64,000 nucleotides of DNA from Watersipora subatra. Lineage: Eukaryota; Bryozoa; Gymnolaemata; Cheilostomatida; Watersiporidae. A program made the translations under genes and the position numbers. Under the pieces are notes generated by a model. It worked only from the letters and a program-made list of their open reading frames with translations, ran no database searches and had not been told where the DNA came from. Below, one piece after another: positions 32,840 through 46,000 of this stretch (position 1 is its first letter; every line of letters starts with the position of its first letter). The stretch is from positions 59,941,196 through 60,005,195 of the forward strand of contig NC_088708.1 in the NCBI RefSeq assembly GCF_963576615.1. The letters are read 5' to 3'.

Positions 32840-33834
32840 GCAACACCTCCTGTATCATATGTAAACTCCTGACTGATTGAGCTACTTGAAGAGTTACAAG
32901 GTCATTTTTTAAACATAATGGCGAATGCATCTATCCCTTTACCTGAATAGGCCCTCAACATGATCTCCGAAGGCATTTTTTGTAAGTACAGCGCACCCTC
33001 AAGATACAATTACCCTAACCTAAGATTTTTTCCCCTTGCGACGTAGAACAAAATGATTTTTTACCCTCACCATACGAATCTAATTCACCATAATTGAACA
33101 AAATTCTCGCCCGAGTTCAAATTTGGCAGTCGATGTGCTCATTACGTACATCAAAATAACAAAGACGCCGAATTGCTGTTCGCTGAAAATATTTTTGCAA
33201 TGTCTGAAAGGGTAACGATAACCGATTTCTCTCAGTTCAACAATTCTCGTGCGTAAAATGGTAATATTTTACCTTTAAAACAGTAGCAAAATTAGAGTTG
33301 CGATCCTTTTAAACAGAAGGTCAGACAACTTTCATTAACCGGCTAACAAAAATCTACTTCATTACAAAAACAGCATCGCTCAGGTTTTTTTGCCAATTTA
33401 GGTTAAAAAAAGCTTTAAACGGGTCCGCTAAAAGTTATAGTGAGATCGAAGACAGAAACTGATGCGTGATAAGAAGTTGAAATTCAGTAAAATAATTAGA
33501 AAATACATACCGCAACTTAGCTTTAAGCGTGTGTGTTTAGCAAGCTAAAGCTATCTAAGGTGAATTCAAAGTTTATGTTATACGTATGTCTGTCTAGAAG
33601 GTACGAACTCCCTAAGGTACTTACTGCACATGGTACATTATTATGTTACATTTTATTGCAGATCATAATCACTAAATAAAAGAAAGTTACTGTAGGTAAT
33701 TATAGTTACTAAGGTTAACATACTATTTTGTTACTAGTTTTTAATATGCACAACACTTGAATAAAATTTTGACGATTTTTACCAGGGATGTTCTTAACCA
33801 AAGGATTAATCTTAAAATATCTCCACAAATATCA
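32840..33834. other. Intergenic, downstream of NCOA6-like gene, no features
   Basis: The stretch is AT-rich. No exon or repeat was recognised. Confidence 0.4.
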
Positions 33835-34058
33835 CTACCCACCAGAATGTCCAGAAGATCTAGTGCTGCGTTTGGCTTGTGAGGTAGGTCCGTTCATCTG
33901 TGTTGCCGGGTTGACATTAAGTGCAGCCAAAGGTTCTGTCACTGGCTCTTCCGTGTGTCCAGGTAATAGAGCAACAACTGTTTTATTGTTTTTCTTTACT
34001 GAGCCAGATACATCGGAATTATTTGAGCCTTCCGATGCACGAGAGCCTCTTTTCCGGG
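33835..34058 (-). CDS. NCOA6: NCOA6-like terminal exon: basic C-terminus
   Basis: Starts ARKRGSRASEGSNNSDVSGS and ends QAKRSTRSSGHSGG followed by TAG at 33835. The RKRxSR core matches the vertebrate NCOA6 C-terminus. Confidence 0.8.
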
Positions 34059-37000
34059 CTATGGAATAAAGATTTTGCCATGAACATTTACAGAAGTTCT
34101 CTGCTTGCACAATATAAGTTATTTTAGAACCTATAAATATCTAACACTGATCAGACCATCTATAAACTCAAAACTCAGCACAATGAACAGCAACTTTATT
34201 CAATAGCCTATTACGACTACTTTACAGCAATGAACAACAGTTTTTTCATAAAACCTTTTAATTTTAACGCCTGATTACACAGAATGTTGTTTTAATGTAA
34301 GTAAGGTAAAATTGAGGGTATGCACAGTGTAAGTTGGATACAACGACTGGCAAATCTTTTTTTCGCATTTATTTACATGAACTTGCCATATAGAATATCT
34401 GGACAGTTGTGCCCTGGCAATGAAATTTTATGTATTGAGGACCATCTTCAGTAGTAGTTTTCTACTAGTGGTACCTTTCAAAAGCGCAAAAAGGGGGCTC
34501 AATAGTAACAGAAATTCTGGAGTTCTGAACAGAACTCAAAATGTGGGACCTGACGCTGACACGAATCAAAACAGCAAACTGAATGTGCAAGCGCTTGCAT
34601 CGGCTATTGTAATAAAGAGAAATTATTTGCTGTGTAGAAAACCTATTATAGATTTGCATTAGATTGCTAAAATATCAATGAACAATCAACTTTCTAAAAA
34701 CTAAAAATTATATGTTTACCCTCACAATCACTAAAAAACTGCATGAAACTGGATAACTTTAGCAAACAACCACTATATCATATCGTACATGGTATTGAAA
34801 CAAAAAATACTATTCAGCCCCAAACATTTCTCACTGCAGCATCAGATGCCTGTATACCCAAAGTAGTTATGCTCCAAAAAAACCAACAAGCTACTGCAGC
34901 AAAATGATCTACAGTATGAGTTAAAGTTTTCCTAATTACAGGGAAATACAATCTATTGAACAGTAAAACACCTAAACAAATAGCTAATACTAAAACTGAT
35001 ACCAAAAATGAAATCTCTAAACTACAAACATATTACAGAAGTTTGACTCTCCTACTAAATTGGCCACATAAAACGTTGTAGAAAGAAATGAACAATTATT
35101 TACTATACCTTTGGGAGTGACATAATCCGGATCCGGTGATTTTAGCGTTCTCACTCTCCCACTTTTTCTTGGCTGACTGGCAGCGATTCCAGAGAAATGA
35201 CCTGGTGGTTCAGTTCCTGGAATGTCTGCCTCAAGACTGGCGCAACCACTGGTAAAAGACTCGGGGGACATGGCCTCGGAGCTTCCCATTACATCTGTAC
35301 ACTCAGACCCGCCACAATCACTTGTGCCATTTACCAGCTGTCGTCCGGGCACATTATCCAATGAGGCGTGTGCGAATGAGTCTAACTCAGAGCCAGAAAG
35401 TTTATGTGTTGAGAAATCATGAGACAGTTGTGAATTTACACCACCCTCACCAACCGAATGAGGCTGCTCACCTTTGTGCTGGGTGAGAGATGCATTGTTA
35501 GTAGTTGTGATGGGATGTGAAATGGTATGACTATTACTGGCGACGCCTGCAGGAATACTCTTTTGCGTAGTAATAGGTGTTACGATTGAATTTAAATTGT
35601 GCGTTGTTGTTGTCGGTACCTCCTGAGCATTGCGGTGAACAGATGTAACTGGTAAAGAGGTACCTGTTCTAGTACTCATTATTACAGTTGTGGTTTTCGA
35701 CGGGGGATTTACATGTTCAGTACCCACTGAAGGCTTTGTCTCAGTGGACCCCAGTCCATCCCGACAAACTGTTGACAATGTGACCGATGATGTTGCTAGA
35801 CGTTCTTTCAGTAAAGAAGTGCTAAGATTCAAAGCATCGCCTTTATTGCTGCCATGGTGGTTGGTAGAAACCACTGAAACACTTGGCTCAGTACCACTTG
35901 CATTACCCAGCAATTCATGCACAATACGATGCTTAGCATTAGGTAGTTGAACTTCATCAAGATCACTATTTCCAGCAGACTTTTTCCCTAGAGAGTCTGT
36001 TTTATTGCCTGAGTAAACCATAGAAGTGATGGTGTGAGAATTCTCTATGTGTTGTTTAATCACAGGTCTATCCTTATTGGAGGTAAGCGTCACTCGTATT
36101 GGTGCAACGCGTGAAACAGGGGTGGTAGATGCCAAAAAGACATCAGATACGGCATCTTGGCTACTGGCTAGGTACGACAGGTCCTTAGGGACAGAAGTGT
36201 GCGGTAGTTGAGTTAGTTTGTGGGTAGTTACTGTATGAGGATCCCTCGGTTTCACTAAGGATACTGCAGAAGTAGGAGAAGTCATACTTTTAGAGTGACC
36301 AGGAGTTCGTGACACAGAAAGAGGTTTTACAGGCCTGAGGATAGAGACTGATGGACGTGACGTATTAATTACTAGCGTGGAACCGTCTAAAGTGGCTACA
36401 GAAGGTTGTGAGTGTTTCTCCGCTGTATTAGAAGATGGCGCAGCGACTCTCAGTAGTCTCATATCTTTGAGCGCTGCGGTGTTCACTAGCACTGGGTTAT
36501 TGGAGTGTGGTGGCTGACTCTTTGACCCCTGATCTTCTTCCACTACAGATAGATAAAACATTGATCCTCAGTGAGTAATTAAAGTTTAAAGCTATATTTT
36601 GTATAGGTACCATGAACCAAGAAGAACATCAAAAGATATTTGACAAATAATACCACACATAATTGGTTTTGAAATGAAGAAAACTTGAAATATCAATAAA
36701 AGATTATTTTTTTCTCGAAATTTATAAGAAAAACAAAGAATATTCAATGCAAACGAAACATGTTACGAGCTCACAAATGAGTATCGTGACAATCTAAGTG
36801 TGAAAATACAATAGTATTAGTTGGATGCTAATTTATAAAGTAATAAAACATGGACATAACCATAATGCAATGTTTTTTCTATAGACAATATGTTTTATGC
36901 AAACGTGGAGAAAAATTAATTCAAGTTTGTATTAGGCTTGCTATGAAAATTAAAAACAAAAAATATTGTTACTTTACATTTATGTAAAAGCATCGGTTTT

Positions 37001-40000
37001 TTATAACTGTTGAAATGCATATTCAACTAAAACAATGTGTCTTCAGGCAACCATTTGATGACTTGCAAAAACAATTACGCGTTAGTTGACGGTCGATGAC
37101 CAAAGAATGAAATGAAGCAGATCACATGACCAAAGAATGAAATGGAACAGATCACATGACCAAAGAATGAAACGGAGCAGATCACATGACCGAAGAATGA
37201 AATGGAGCAAATAACGCAAAAACTGATAATTGAATTTTTCTGTCATCTTATTGAAGAAAGTTTGATTGCTGAGGTAAACAAACGAATACATTTGCTTGCA
37301 TCTCCTTTGATAGTTTCAAATGATATCACTTTTTAATGAGTTTGCAGGCTTCAATATAATAAAATATTCTAGCCATGTGTAGGCCAAGTTTGTCATTCAA
37401 GGTCAAACTTTGCGCTAGACATCAGAACTCGCGCAAATGTACCATTGAAATGTTCGGCGCACAGTGCGATCAAAAGATCTTTACTCCAGAAATAGAGCGT
37501 GATTGTTTGGAGTATTTAGGAAATAAGACTAACAACTTATAAATAACACAATTCTAACTATATTTCACCAGATGGTTGGCCTAAACCATAGCTGTTTAAT
37601 GAGCAGTGACTACATGTAAATACGAATATAAACTTTAGCCAGTTGCATTGTTACAAGACTGATACTTTAAATGATCTGAAATTTAGTGATCCTACTTAAA
37701 AGACTCTGTTTAACAATGTGATTGTTTAACCTGAACATGACCTAACAGGACCTTCAACTAGTCAAGCTAAGAAATACAAATCATGTTAATTACAAACTTA
37801 TTGACTTTGCAGAAACGTAGGAACACTGGCTAGTCAAATATACCTATGATTATGAGTAGTTCAATTAAAAATCCAGTGAAAAAGTTTTTTATGCACTTCA
37901 CTCCAAATGGTTTTCTACTGACACAACCATGCAAACCAGAAATCAACAACAAAAATTGGAAGCTACCAATAATAGAAAACAATTGAATTATTGAAAATTG
38001 ACACAGTTCGTGAACACTTACCCATCACTTCTACATCAATGCACGCAGATGAAAATCAAGCATAGACATAGATAGCCAAGAAAAGTGATAATTAACTTAC
38101 CGGCAGGTGGAGTGGCGCATATATCACTCTTGGGAGAGCCTGCCACTACGCCCGAGTCTGTGCTTGTTGAACTACCATTTTCTATTGGCTCATGATCAGC
38201 CGTGGAGAGGTGATGAGGAGTTGGCCCATCATACTTTGTACAGAAGCTATTGGCGATGGTATCAGTTTCTGGGATAGTACTAGCTTTGGCATTCGAAACG
38301 TGCGAGCCATTGGTATCACTGCTAGCAGGTTGTACAATAACACTACCCAATGGGATCAAAGAATTCTTGTCTTTGTACCGATTAGCATCAGTCCCAACAT
38401 ACAGGCTATGTTTGTCATCTGGACTGTTTGAGCTCATTGAATTTGATTTCGTCCTATCATCCATCGGAGAACAGATGACGCTGACAGGCTTGCCATGGAC
38501 AATGGATGCTCGTCCATTTGTCACTTCAGAATGGGCTGCAGCAGATTGTCTACCGGTAGCCTCCGTCTCAGCAGCATGACAACTGATGCCAGGTACCACT
38601 AATAATTGACTAGAGTCTGTAGGAGTTGTGAGTCTTGTACATTCTGAGTCAGCGCGAGAAACTTGAACCGACTTGCTGTCTATCACAGATGTAGCTTTGG
38701 TACGAGACAGCTGAGCAGAGCTCTGACCTGCAACAGACAAGCGAATTGAAATGTTGAAGCACACATCATAGAAAATATTTTAGCTCTAAAAGATTCAGAT
38801 ATGAAGATTAGCTCATCTTAATAAAGTATAACTATATTAATCTTCAATGTGTCCAATTGAGTGAGGATAAAACTGACAGTTTGTTATATAGGAAGCCTTA
38901 GCAGGCAGTATTACGGTTCAGTGACGAATACAACACGAGTTACAAGAGATCTTCAACTTAGGTATAATCTATGGGCAAAGAGAAGTTTACACAAGGCAAT
39001 TAAGAAATGCGATTTTTACAGTTAAATCTTAAAAAAGTGCAAAGTTTGCTCTCAGTGTGCATACAATACAGTTCACACAGAGCCCTGACACTCACTAGTT
39101 AGTTTGCATTTGCCAAATGAAATCCACAGGGAACAGCCAGTGGTAATAAAGAAGCCTTGCATTTCCATGACTTTTTCACTCGAAATGGCTTAAGGATATA
39201 AATCGAACTGCTATGCTAGTGTTCAACACTTTTAATATGGTAATTACATAATATGTGCTGTTTGCTATGTCTACTTTTGCACCAACAACAAACATACCAT
39301 GGAATATTTACTAGCAACCAAACTGTTAAAACATGCGTACGACTTCACTATCAGCCTGATTAAACTGCACAAAAGTATTAAAATAATTCCATCTGATGTT
39401 GGCTCCAAGTAATTCAAGCTACACCCTCAACATTATTTGGTAAAACGTGAAAATATTTGCATTCTCTTTCATTCCAAAATCCAACCTAAACTTACTTACA
39501 AGTAATAATCTTGGCAGATTTTCAAAATGATGTGTTATTGATACAATATTGCTCGTAATGATAGACAGCAGTCAAAAGATAGATGTAAATCCCTTAGGAG
39601 TAAATGCCTGAACAATTAGGTTAGGTAACAACGCATCCAAAATTATGTTGACATTAACATTTTGTTCGAGGTGAATATCAAGCTACTATAAACAAGATTC
39701 CACAAAAGCTCTGAGTATAAAAACAAAAAGGCAATAATGCATTGCCCGCAGCATGTTTTTCGGTTGAATGGATAGTTAGCTATATAGCCATAACGACCAT
39801 CATTAGCGATGGCCTTGACCTGCGCTAACTATTCCAAGGAAGTTATGCCCGATTACAACAAAGTTTTCTGCCTATAACCATTTCAAGAGTGTTAAAACTC
39901 TGCTGATGTCACTCTTTGCAATAGCGTGGGATTAGCATATTCATTTCGTTTTGCATTATTCCCAATACAAAACTACTGTAGCAATAGGCAAGGTTTTTTC

Positions 40001-43000
40001 TTTGCTAAGCTAAGTATACTAAGCATAGATGCTTACAATAATAATTTTATGTGAAGGAAAGGTATCATTACATTGCAACATCAACGCACTAGAGTAATTT
40101 CCGGTCGTTAAAAGTTTAGCGTTTTAGATTAAAGAGTGGGCCCAGCAAAAATATACAACTAGAACAAGAAGCATTTAATGTATATTGTTGACTACCCGGG
40201 TAATAAAAAAGTCTTTGCACAGATTTATTTATATTTTTACATATAGCAACAGTCACCATTCTAACTTTCAAACTTCATATCATGAGAAAAGTGTTTTGTG
40301 CAGTTTACATAATTTAAGAGAAAAAATAAAACAACTGTAAAGGTTTTTAAACAACTGCACTTTCAAGCTTCATGTTGTGAGGACAATGTTTCGTGCAGAC
40401 CAAATAAATGAACAAAAAAAACAACTGAAAAAGTGTTTGGAGGTAAATGTGAAATAATTAGCAAGTAATGACTAAATTATTAGATAATGATACAATTAAT
40501 ACGAACTAAGAAAAAAGAATAAAAATTCTGAATATGTTTGAATTAATAACAATTTGTGCATAGAAGTGTGTATAAAAAATGTTACTGTTGCAGCAAAAGC
40601 TATCCATCAAAACTTTAAATACAACGATACTGGTACCTCTCGATACTGGTACAAACGTAAAAATGAGATATCGGACTGCCTTCGAGAAGGTAGAGGCTAT
40701 TCCTATTACATAGGAATTCCTACACGCCTACTAGATAATACAATTGTTCACGTGAAGAGTATTTAGCTTTTACAGATTTAGCCATCGAACCTTGGGAAAC
40801 ACTGGAAATAGGAGTGTAATGGCACATTTGAAATTGAAATGGCACATTTGAAAATTGCAAATTAAAAAACCGGTAATTATGACAAAAAATTAGTTTTTAA
40901 AAAATTTCAAAAAAATAAATATCAAAAAAATAACAAATGCAAAAGGTAATATTAATTAATAATAGATAGTGCAAATTTAGCGTGTCCAATCACGAAAAGG
41001 ATATAGAGTATGGTAACAGCGACGGTAATAAGAACAGCTTAGCCTTTTGGTTAGCTGCGAGTGTTTAAAAACGTCCAATTGCAATCTTTGTGTTTTAAAC
41101 TGATACGAAGTGGATTTTTAATGCAAGATTTTAATCGTCACTATAGCTGGACAGACGCCGAACGATGACAGACAATGAACTTTGAGATTTATAGATGTAA
41201 GCAATGATTGATCATCGCGGTGAAAGGCAGGAAACTGGCCGAGTATGATCTCATGAGCATCATTCTCCGAACAGAATAGTGGAAACATTTGCCAAATATC
41301 TTTACAAATTTCCTTTGTTATTATAACATTTTTGGTGGAGCGATATCGTAACAAAACTTGATATGACTTAGGTATTGGATGTGATAGATGATAGTGATAA
41401 AAAATTATTTGATGCTAATCATAATTTTGCTGATGATTTTGAGTAAGAACCGATGATGAACATTTGCTTGATAGATATGATGACATCGCAAACATTTTCA
41501 GAATTTGTTGAAATCGTCTGAATTTTGATGGATTTTAACCCAAAAATGTGAATTTTTTTATTCATTAACATTTGCCAATGGTTTTTGGATTTGTTTTACA
41601 ATATTTCACCAAATATAATGTGATTATGAGCAGATTTAGATCTATTTAATAAAAATTTCAAAATATCCTACATTTTGACAAATTTCCCAGGAATACTGAA
41701 ACGCATTGACTAGGGATGGCAAGAGTTCGAACGGTTAAATATGAGAATTTTATTATAAGAATTTTAATATTAGAACTAAAGTTAATCATCATTGGACTGG
41801 TATACCGTTAATATAAAAATCTTTATAACAGCCAACAATGTGCGGCCACAATATCAATTTTGCTAGTTTATACAGTGAAAAATCACTTGATTGTTTGCAC
41901 TCGGTTAAACAGAAAACTAGTGCAGTCAGGTTTAGAAGTTATACAAACAACTACATGTAAATCAAATGTATTTAATACTAGTGGATCTAAAACTGTACAA
42001 AGGCATGCTGTATTTTGGGGGAGTTCTGCTAACAACCCTACCAGCTTACTTCAAGCAATTTTACCACAAACATGTGCTGACAAATCTGAATTATATTGTG
42101 TAACTTTACTCAAAACAGTACAATCAGATAGTTGCAAATAAATCAGCCAAAGGTATGAACTAGCCTACCTCGATCTGCAGAGCTTTCTTTGAAGGTTCCT
42201 CCAGAAAATGCAAAGATTTGCTTATCCACACTATCTGGAGGTTCCGCTAACTTTTTATGTAGAGCCGGATTATTGTTAAGATTTTGCGATAAAGTAGGGG
42301 TTTTTGAGCATGGATCTGATAGGTCCATAGGGAGCACCACTGGACTTTTAGGCTTATTAAAATAAGGATTTCCAGGGCCACTCAAGTCCATAGCCTCAGT
42401 CTGTATATTTGTTGTTTGAGCTCGTGCAATTACCGAAACGTGCTCAGACGTTGGCCGATCATCATCTGATATTGCTGTACTAGGCCGGAGTGTGAAGTTG
42501 GTCGATGTGGAAACTGTTGGAGAAGATGTAGCGGCTACAAATTAAGGATTTGTTTTACTAATAATGCTATCGCAGACTATGTCTTGTAACACCTGATTAC
42601 ATATTTTGAAAAGCATGGTGAATTTTGAAAGTAAACATGCTTTCTAAACTGCGAAAAATCAGAAAATGTGTCCTGTGTACTGACTATAACTAAGAACAAA
42701 AATTTTACCAATGTTATTGTTGCAGAATTGGTGTATTGTGCTTCAAACATGACTGCAGCCAAACTTAATACGTTTACCATAGGTGCCATTTTCAGCATTG
42801 ATCGAGATGGCCCTCAACTCCTTGGCACACGATGAACTTTTTATACCGGACAAGAAATAGACATTTATATATATATATAAAACTGTGATTAGCTTGCGAG
42901 TAAAAATCAAAACTGAAAATTAAAAACAAACAATGAAAGCTTTATTGTTTTTTTGGTGAGATTTTATAAAATGAAATATGAAATTCAGATACTCAATACT

Positions 43001-46000
43001 TCTGTTCTGAATGACTCACCGGTTATAAATGAAACCATCAAATATTTTTGCCTCACTTTGTTCTCATTACTCTCAAAAAGTTATGCTCTTATTGAGTAAT
43101 TCATTTAAAACTTTAGAGCACCTTAACAGATTTTGGACTAAGTGAGAAATTTTTAGCAACATGACAATTGACAAAAGTAATCACAGCCAAGGTTTTAATA
43201 TCCGTGCACCATCTCGAACTAATATCTTAGACATACATGTAAATTAACACACTCCAAATTACAATAGAATCGTCTGCCATCAATCCCTTCTGAAACTTTA
43301 AGATGCTGTTCACTCTCAATTATATTCTTCGGTCACTTACTAAAAGCATAGCAAGTTTCCCTCCTGCCATAAAAACAGAATTCGCAACTTACTGAACATC
43401 CACCTTCCCAAAAACACTAAGATTGCAATCTTTTTGCTACCAGTAAAGCTGAACCATTAAAGCTTGGCTCACAATGAAAGCTGTTCTAAATCAGATTGCC
43501 ATCTATGCCTTTTAAAAGCTATTCTCATCGGTGTATGTATACATCATACTGCGACAGGATTTTCTCATAACCGCTTTCTATGAACACTAATCTTGACTAT
43601 CTAAAGGAAGTATATAGGAGAGCTACTATAACCGCTTTCAGTAGGGAAATAAAGAAATTAACTTAATTTATATTTTATTAGCATCACTTTGTATTTTTAA
43701 TTTATACCCTAATTTTAGTTTCGCACAAGTTATTGGTATGAGTTTGGTCAATACTGACACATGAAAAATTGAAATCTTGGTTTCAATGGCCTGAATATTA
43801 AAGAAAAATTGTTTTGTTACATTACAAATATATTACTGTTTTAGACTACTTCAAATTCATATGATGCATTATAAATTTATATCTAGACAGAACTCGGTTT
43901 ATTTGTGGGTCAGTGATATATTACACTAACAGACTAGACGTAGTTTCTCATCATGATAACTTACAGATATAGTTTAACCCAAAATCATGTTACCCTTAAT
44001 AACCATTTAAAAAGTGATTGAAATTTAAAATTAAAAGGTGGTTGAGACACAACCGCAATATGATTGCAAGTGCTATCACTAAAGTTGATGTTCAGGCAAA
44101 ACATGCAGCAATTTTCACACGGCTTACAAAAAAAAACAAACCTTTTTTTGATGACATCAGTATTTGACAAAAACCCCAGTTATTCATAGTGTACAAAGAC
44201 ATCACATTCAAACTGTTTCTTGCTTCTATAGAAAAAACAATCAACACAGTAAACAAGGTTTCAATTTCTCCATTTATTGGCGGCTGGTAAAAAGAATTTT
44301 TAGCACAAAAAACTTACACCAACAGTAAACATACATCTCAAACTTCATGCAGCTCCCTTTGTTAGATTTTGGGGTCGTTTGAAGAACGCTAGATTTTTAA
44401 ATATGAATGTCACAATGACTGGTAAAGTGAACTTATTAATTTAAGTGTTTCCGGACATTTGTGACAAAAGTGTATCGCAAAGTTTTACAGTTCATATGAT
44501 TGTTGCATACTGATCTAGCTTGGGCCTATGGCCAAATGAGCACTTGGGTATAGCTTGCTCAACCAATGACTCTAGAGACAATTGTTAAATTCATTATAAC
44601 TGTATATGTTCAAACTGATATCTCATTTACCTTACATAACTGCAAACATGTTTGGAGAACCATTCAAAAACCAACGAATCGCAAAAACAAAGAATACCCT
44701 AAAACCTCTAATTGAATGCCCCCTTTATTTGACCGCCACTATAGGACAAGAGTAGAAAAATAGAGCGCCACCCTTTAATTGAGCGCCACCTCCATTTGAA
44801 TGCTTCTTTGGCATTCTTTGATTTTAATGAACTCATAATATCAAGTAATCAATAGAAGTGTCAACAAAATCGTACTAATAATGACTCGGTTACATCAACA
44901 ACAATTAAATATGTCATTGTTTGTATCGATGTCTGTTTTTCAACATCAAAGCTTTCGGTTTTTTCGTTAAAACCTTGAAAGCAACATCATAAAAATAATT
45001 AATAACTGTATCAGACTAATAGTAGTTTGTTGTTAAACACAGTCTTGATACTCTGACGTATGAAAAAAAAACAGTTTACATTTACGCTATACGAATAAGT
45101 AGTTTTAGGCTAAAAGTTGTTTAGAGCCAATACGACTAAACGTTTATCAATATTTGTGTGAAATGCAATGCGTAAAAGTTTTGCTTCCCTAAAAAAATTG
45201 TTTGGATAATAATATCAATCAGCTCAGTTTGGCAGAAGAGAAGTTGAGGTCAGAAGACACTGTGGGAGGTATTAAACAGCCAGAAGAATATGAAATGGTT
45301 TCAAACCGAAGGCAACAATTTGAACGCAACTGGTCGAGCAAACGATGCATATTTTTGTTTAAAAAATGTTAATTTTTGTTTCTGAATGTATTATAAATAT
45401 GGTTCGTTTGTGCCACTTGTTATTGAATATATATTTGTAGCACTGGATAGACTTATCATATAACTTAGAAGCTTGCAGGTTTATAGCATATTATTTGATA
45501 GCATCTTTGCAGTTATCCTAACTGGGCTTACAATGGATCGACGCTCATAGCTTGTTTATTGCACATAAAAAGCCCGTTTTTGTTGCAAAGTTTAGCAAAC
45601 ATATCAATGAATGCAATGAGCTTTTATGCAACATTGTTAAATATGGTTATAAAATAAAAACATGCTTTCAAATTTAGAATGACATAAAAAATTGAAAGCT
45701 CAGACGAATCGCAATGCAGGGCACAGGCTATAATATCATCGCAGGTTAATTGCAAGCAATAGATATCAATTAGTAAAGATATTTCTCGGCTTCCTAATAC
45801 ATATTTATTTAGAAACCTACAAGTTAACAGATTTTTTGCCTGTAAAGAGTTAATGTCGCTCCGCCTGAAGGAGAGTGCAAAATATAGGTGACATAATTTC
45901 ACCCATAAAAGGGTTCAATTTATCTTCCTTAATTCTGATGAGCTATTTGAAAAATACAACGCCATATAACCGAAACTATAGGGGAAGGGGGTGATAAATA

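Noticed and set aside
35222..35950. Plus-strand frames opposite the NCOA6-like exon 7
   Set aside because: They are shadows of a long coding exon. The minus-strand frame is longer, has matching splice sites, and continues the gene.
37082..37291. Minus-strand frame with repeated HFILWSCDLL
   Set aside because: It is a four-copy 30-bp tandem repeat in an intron.
45624..45902. 92-codon minus-strand frame
   Set aside because: It lies in the shared body of R1. The matching parts of the other copies are not open in the same way.
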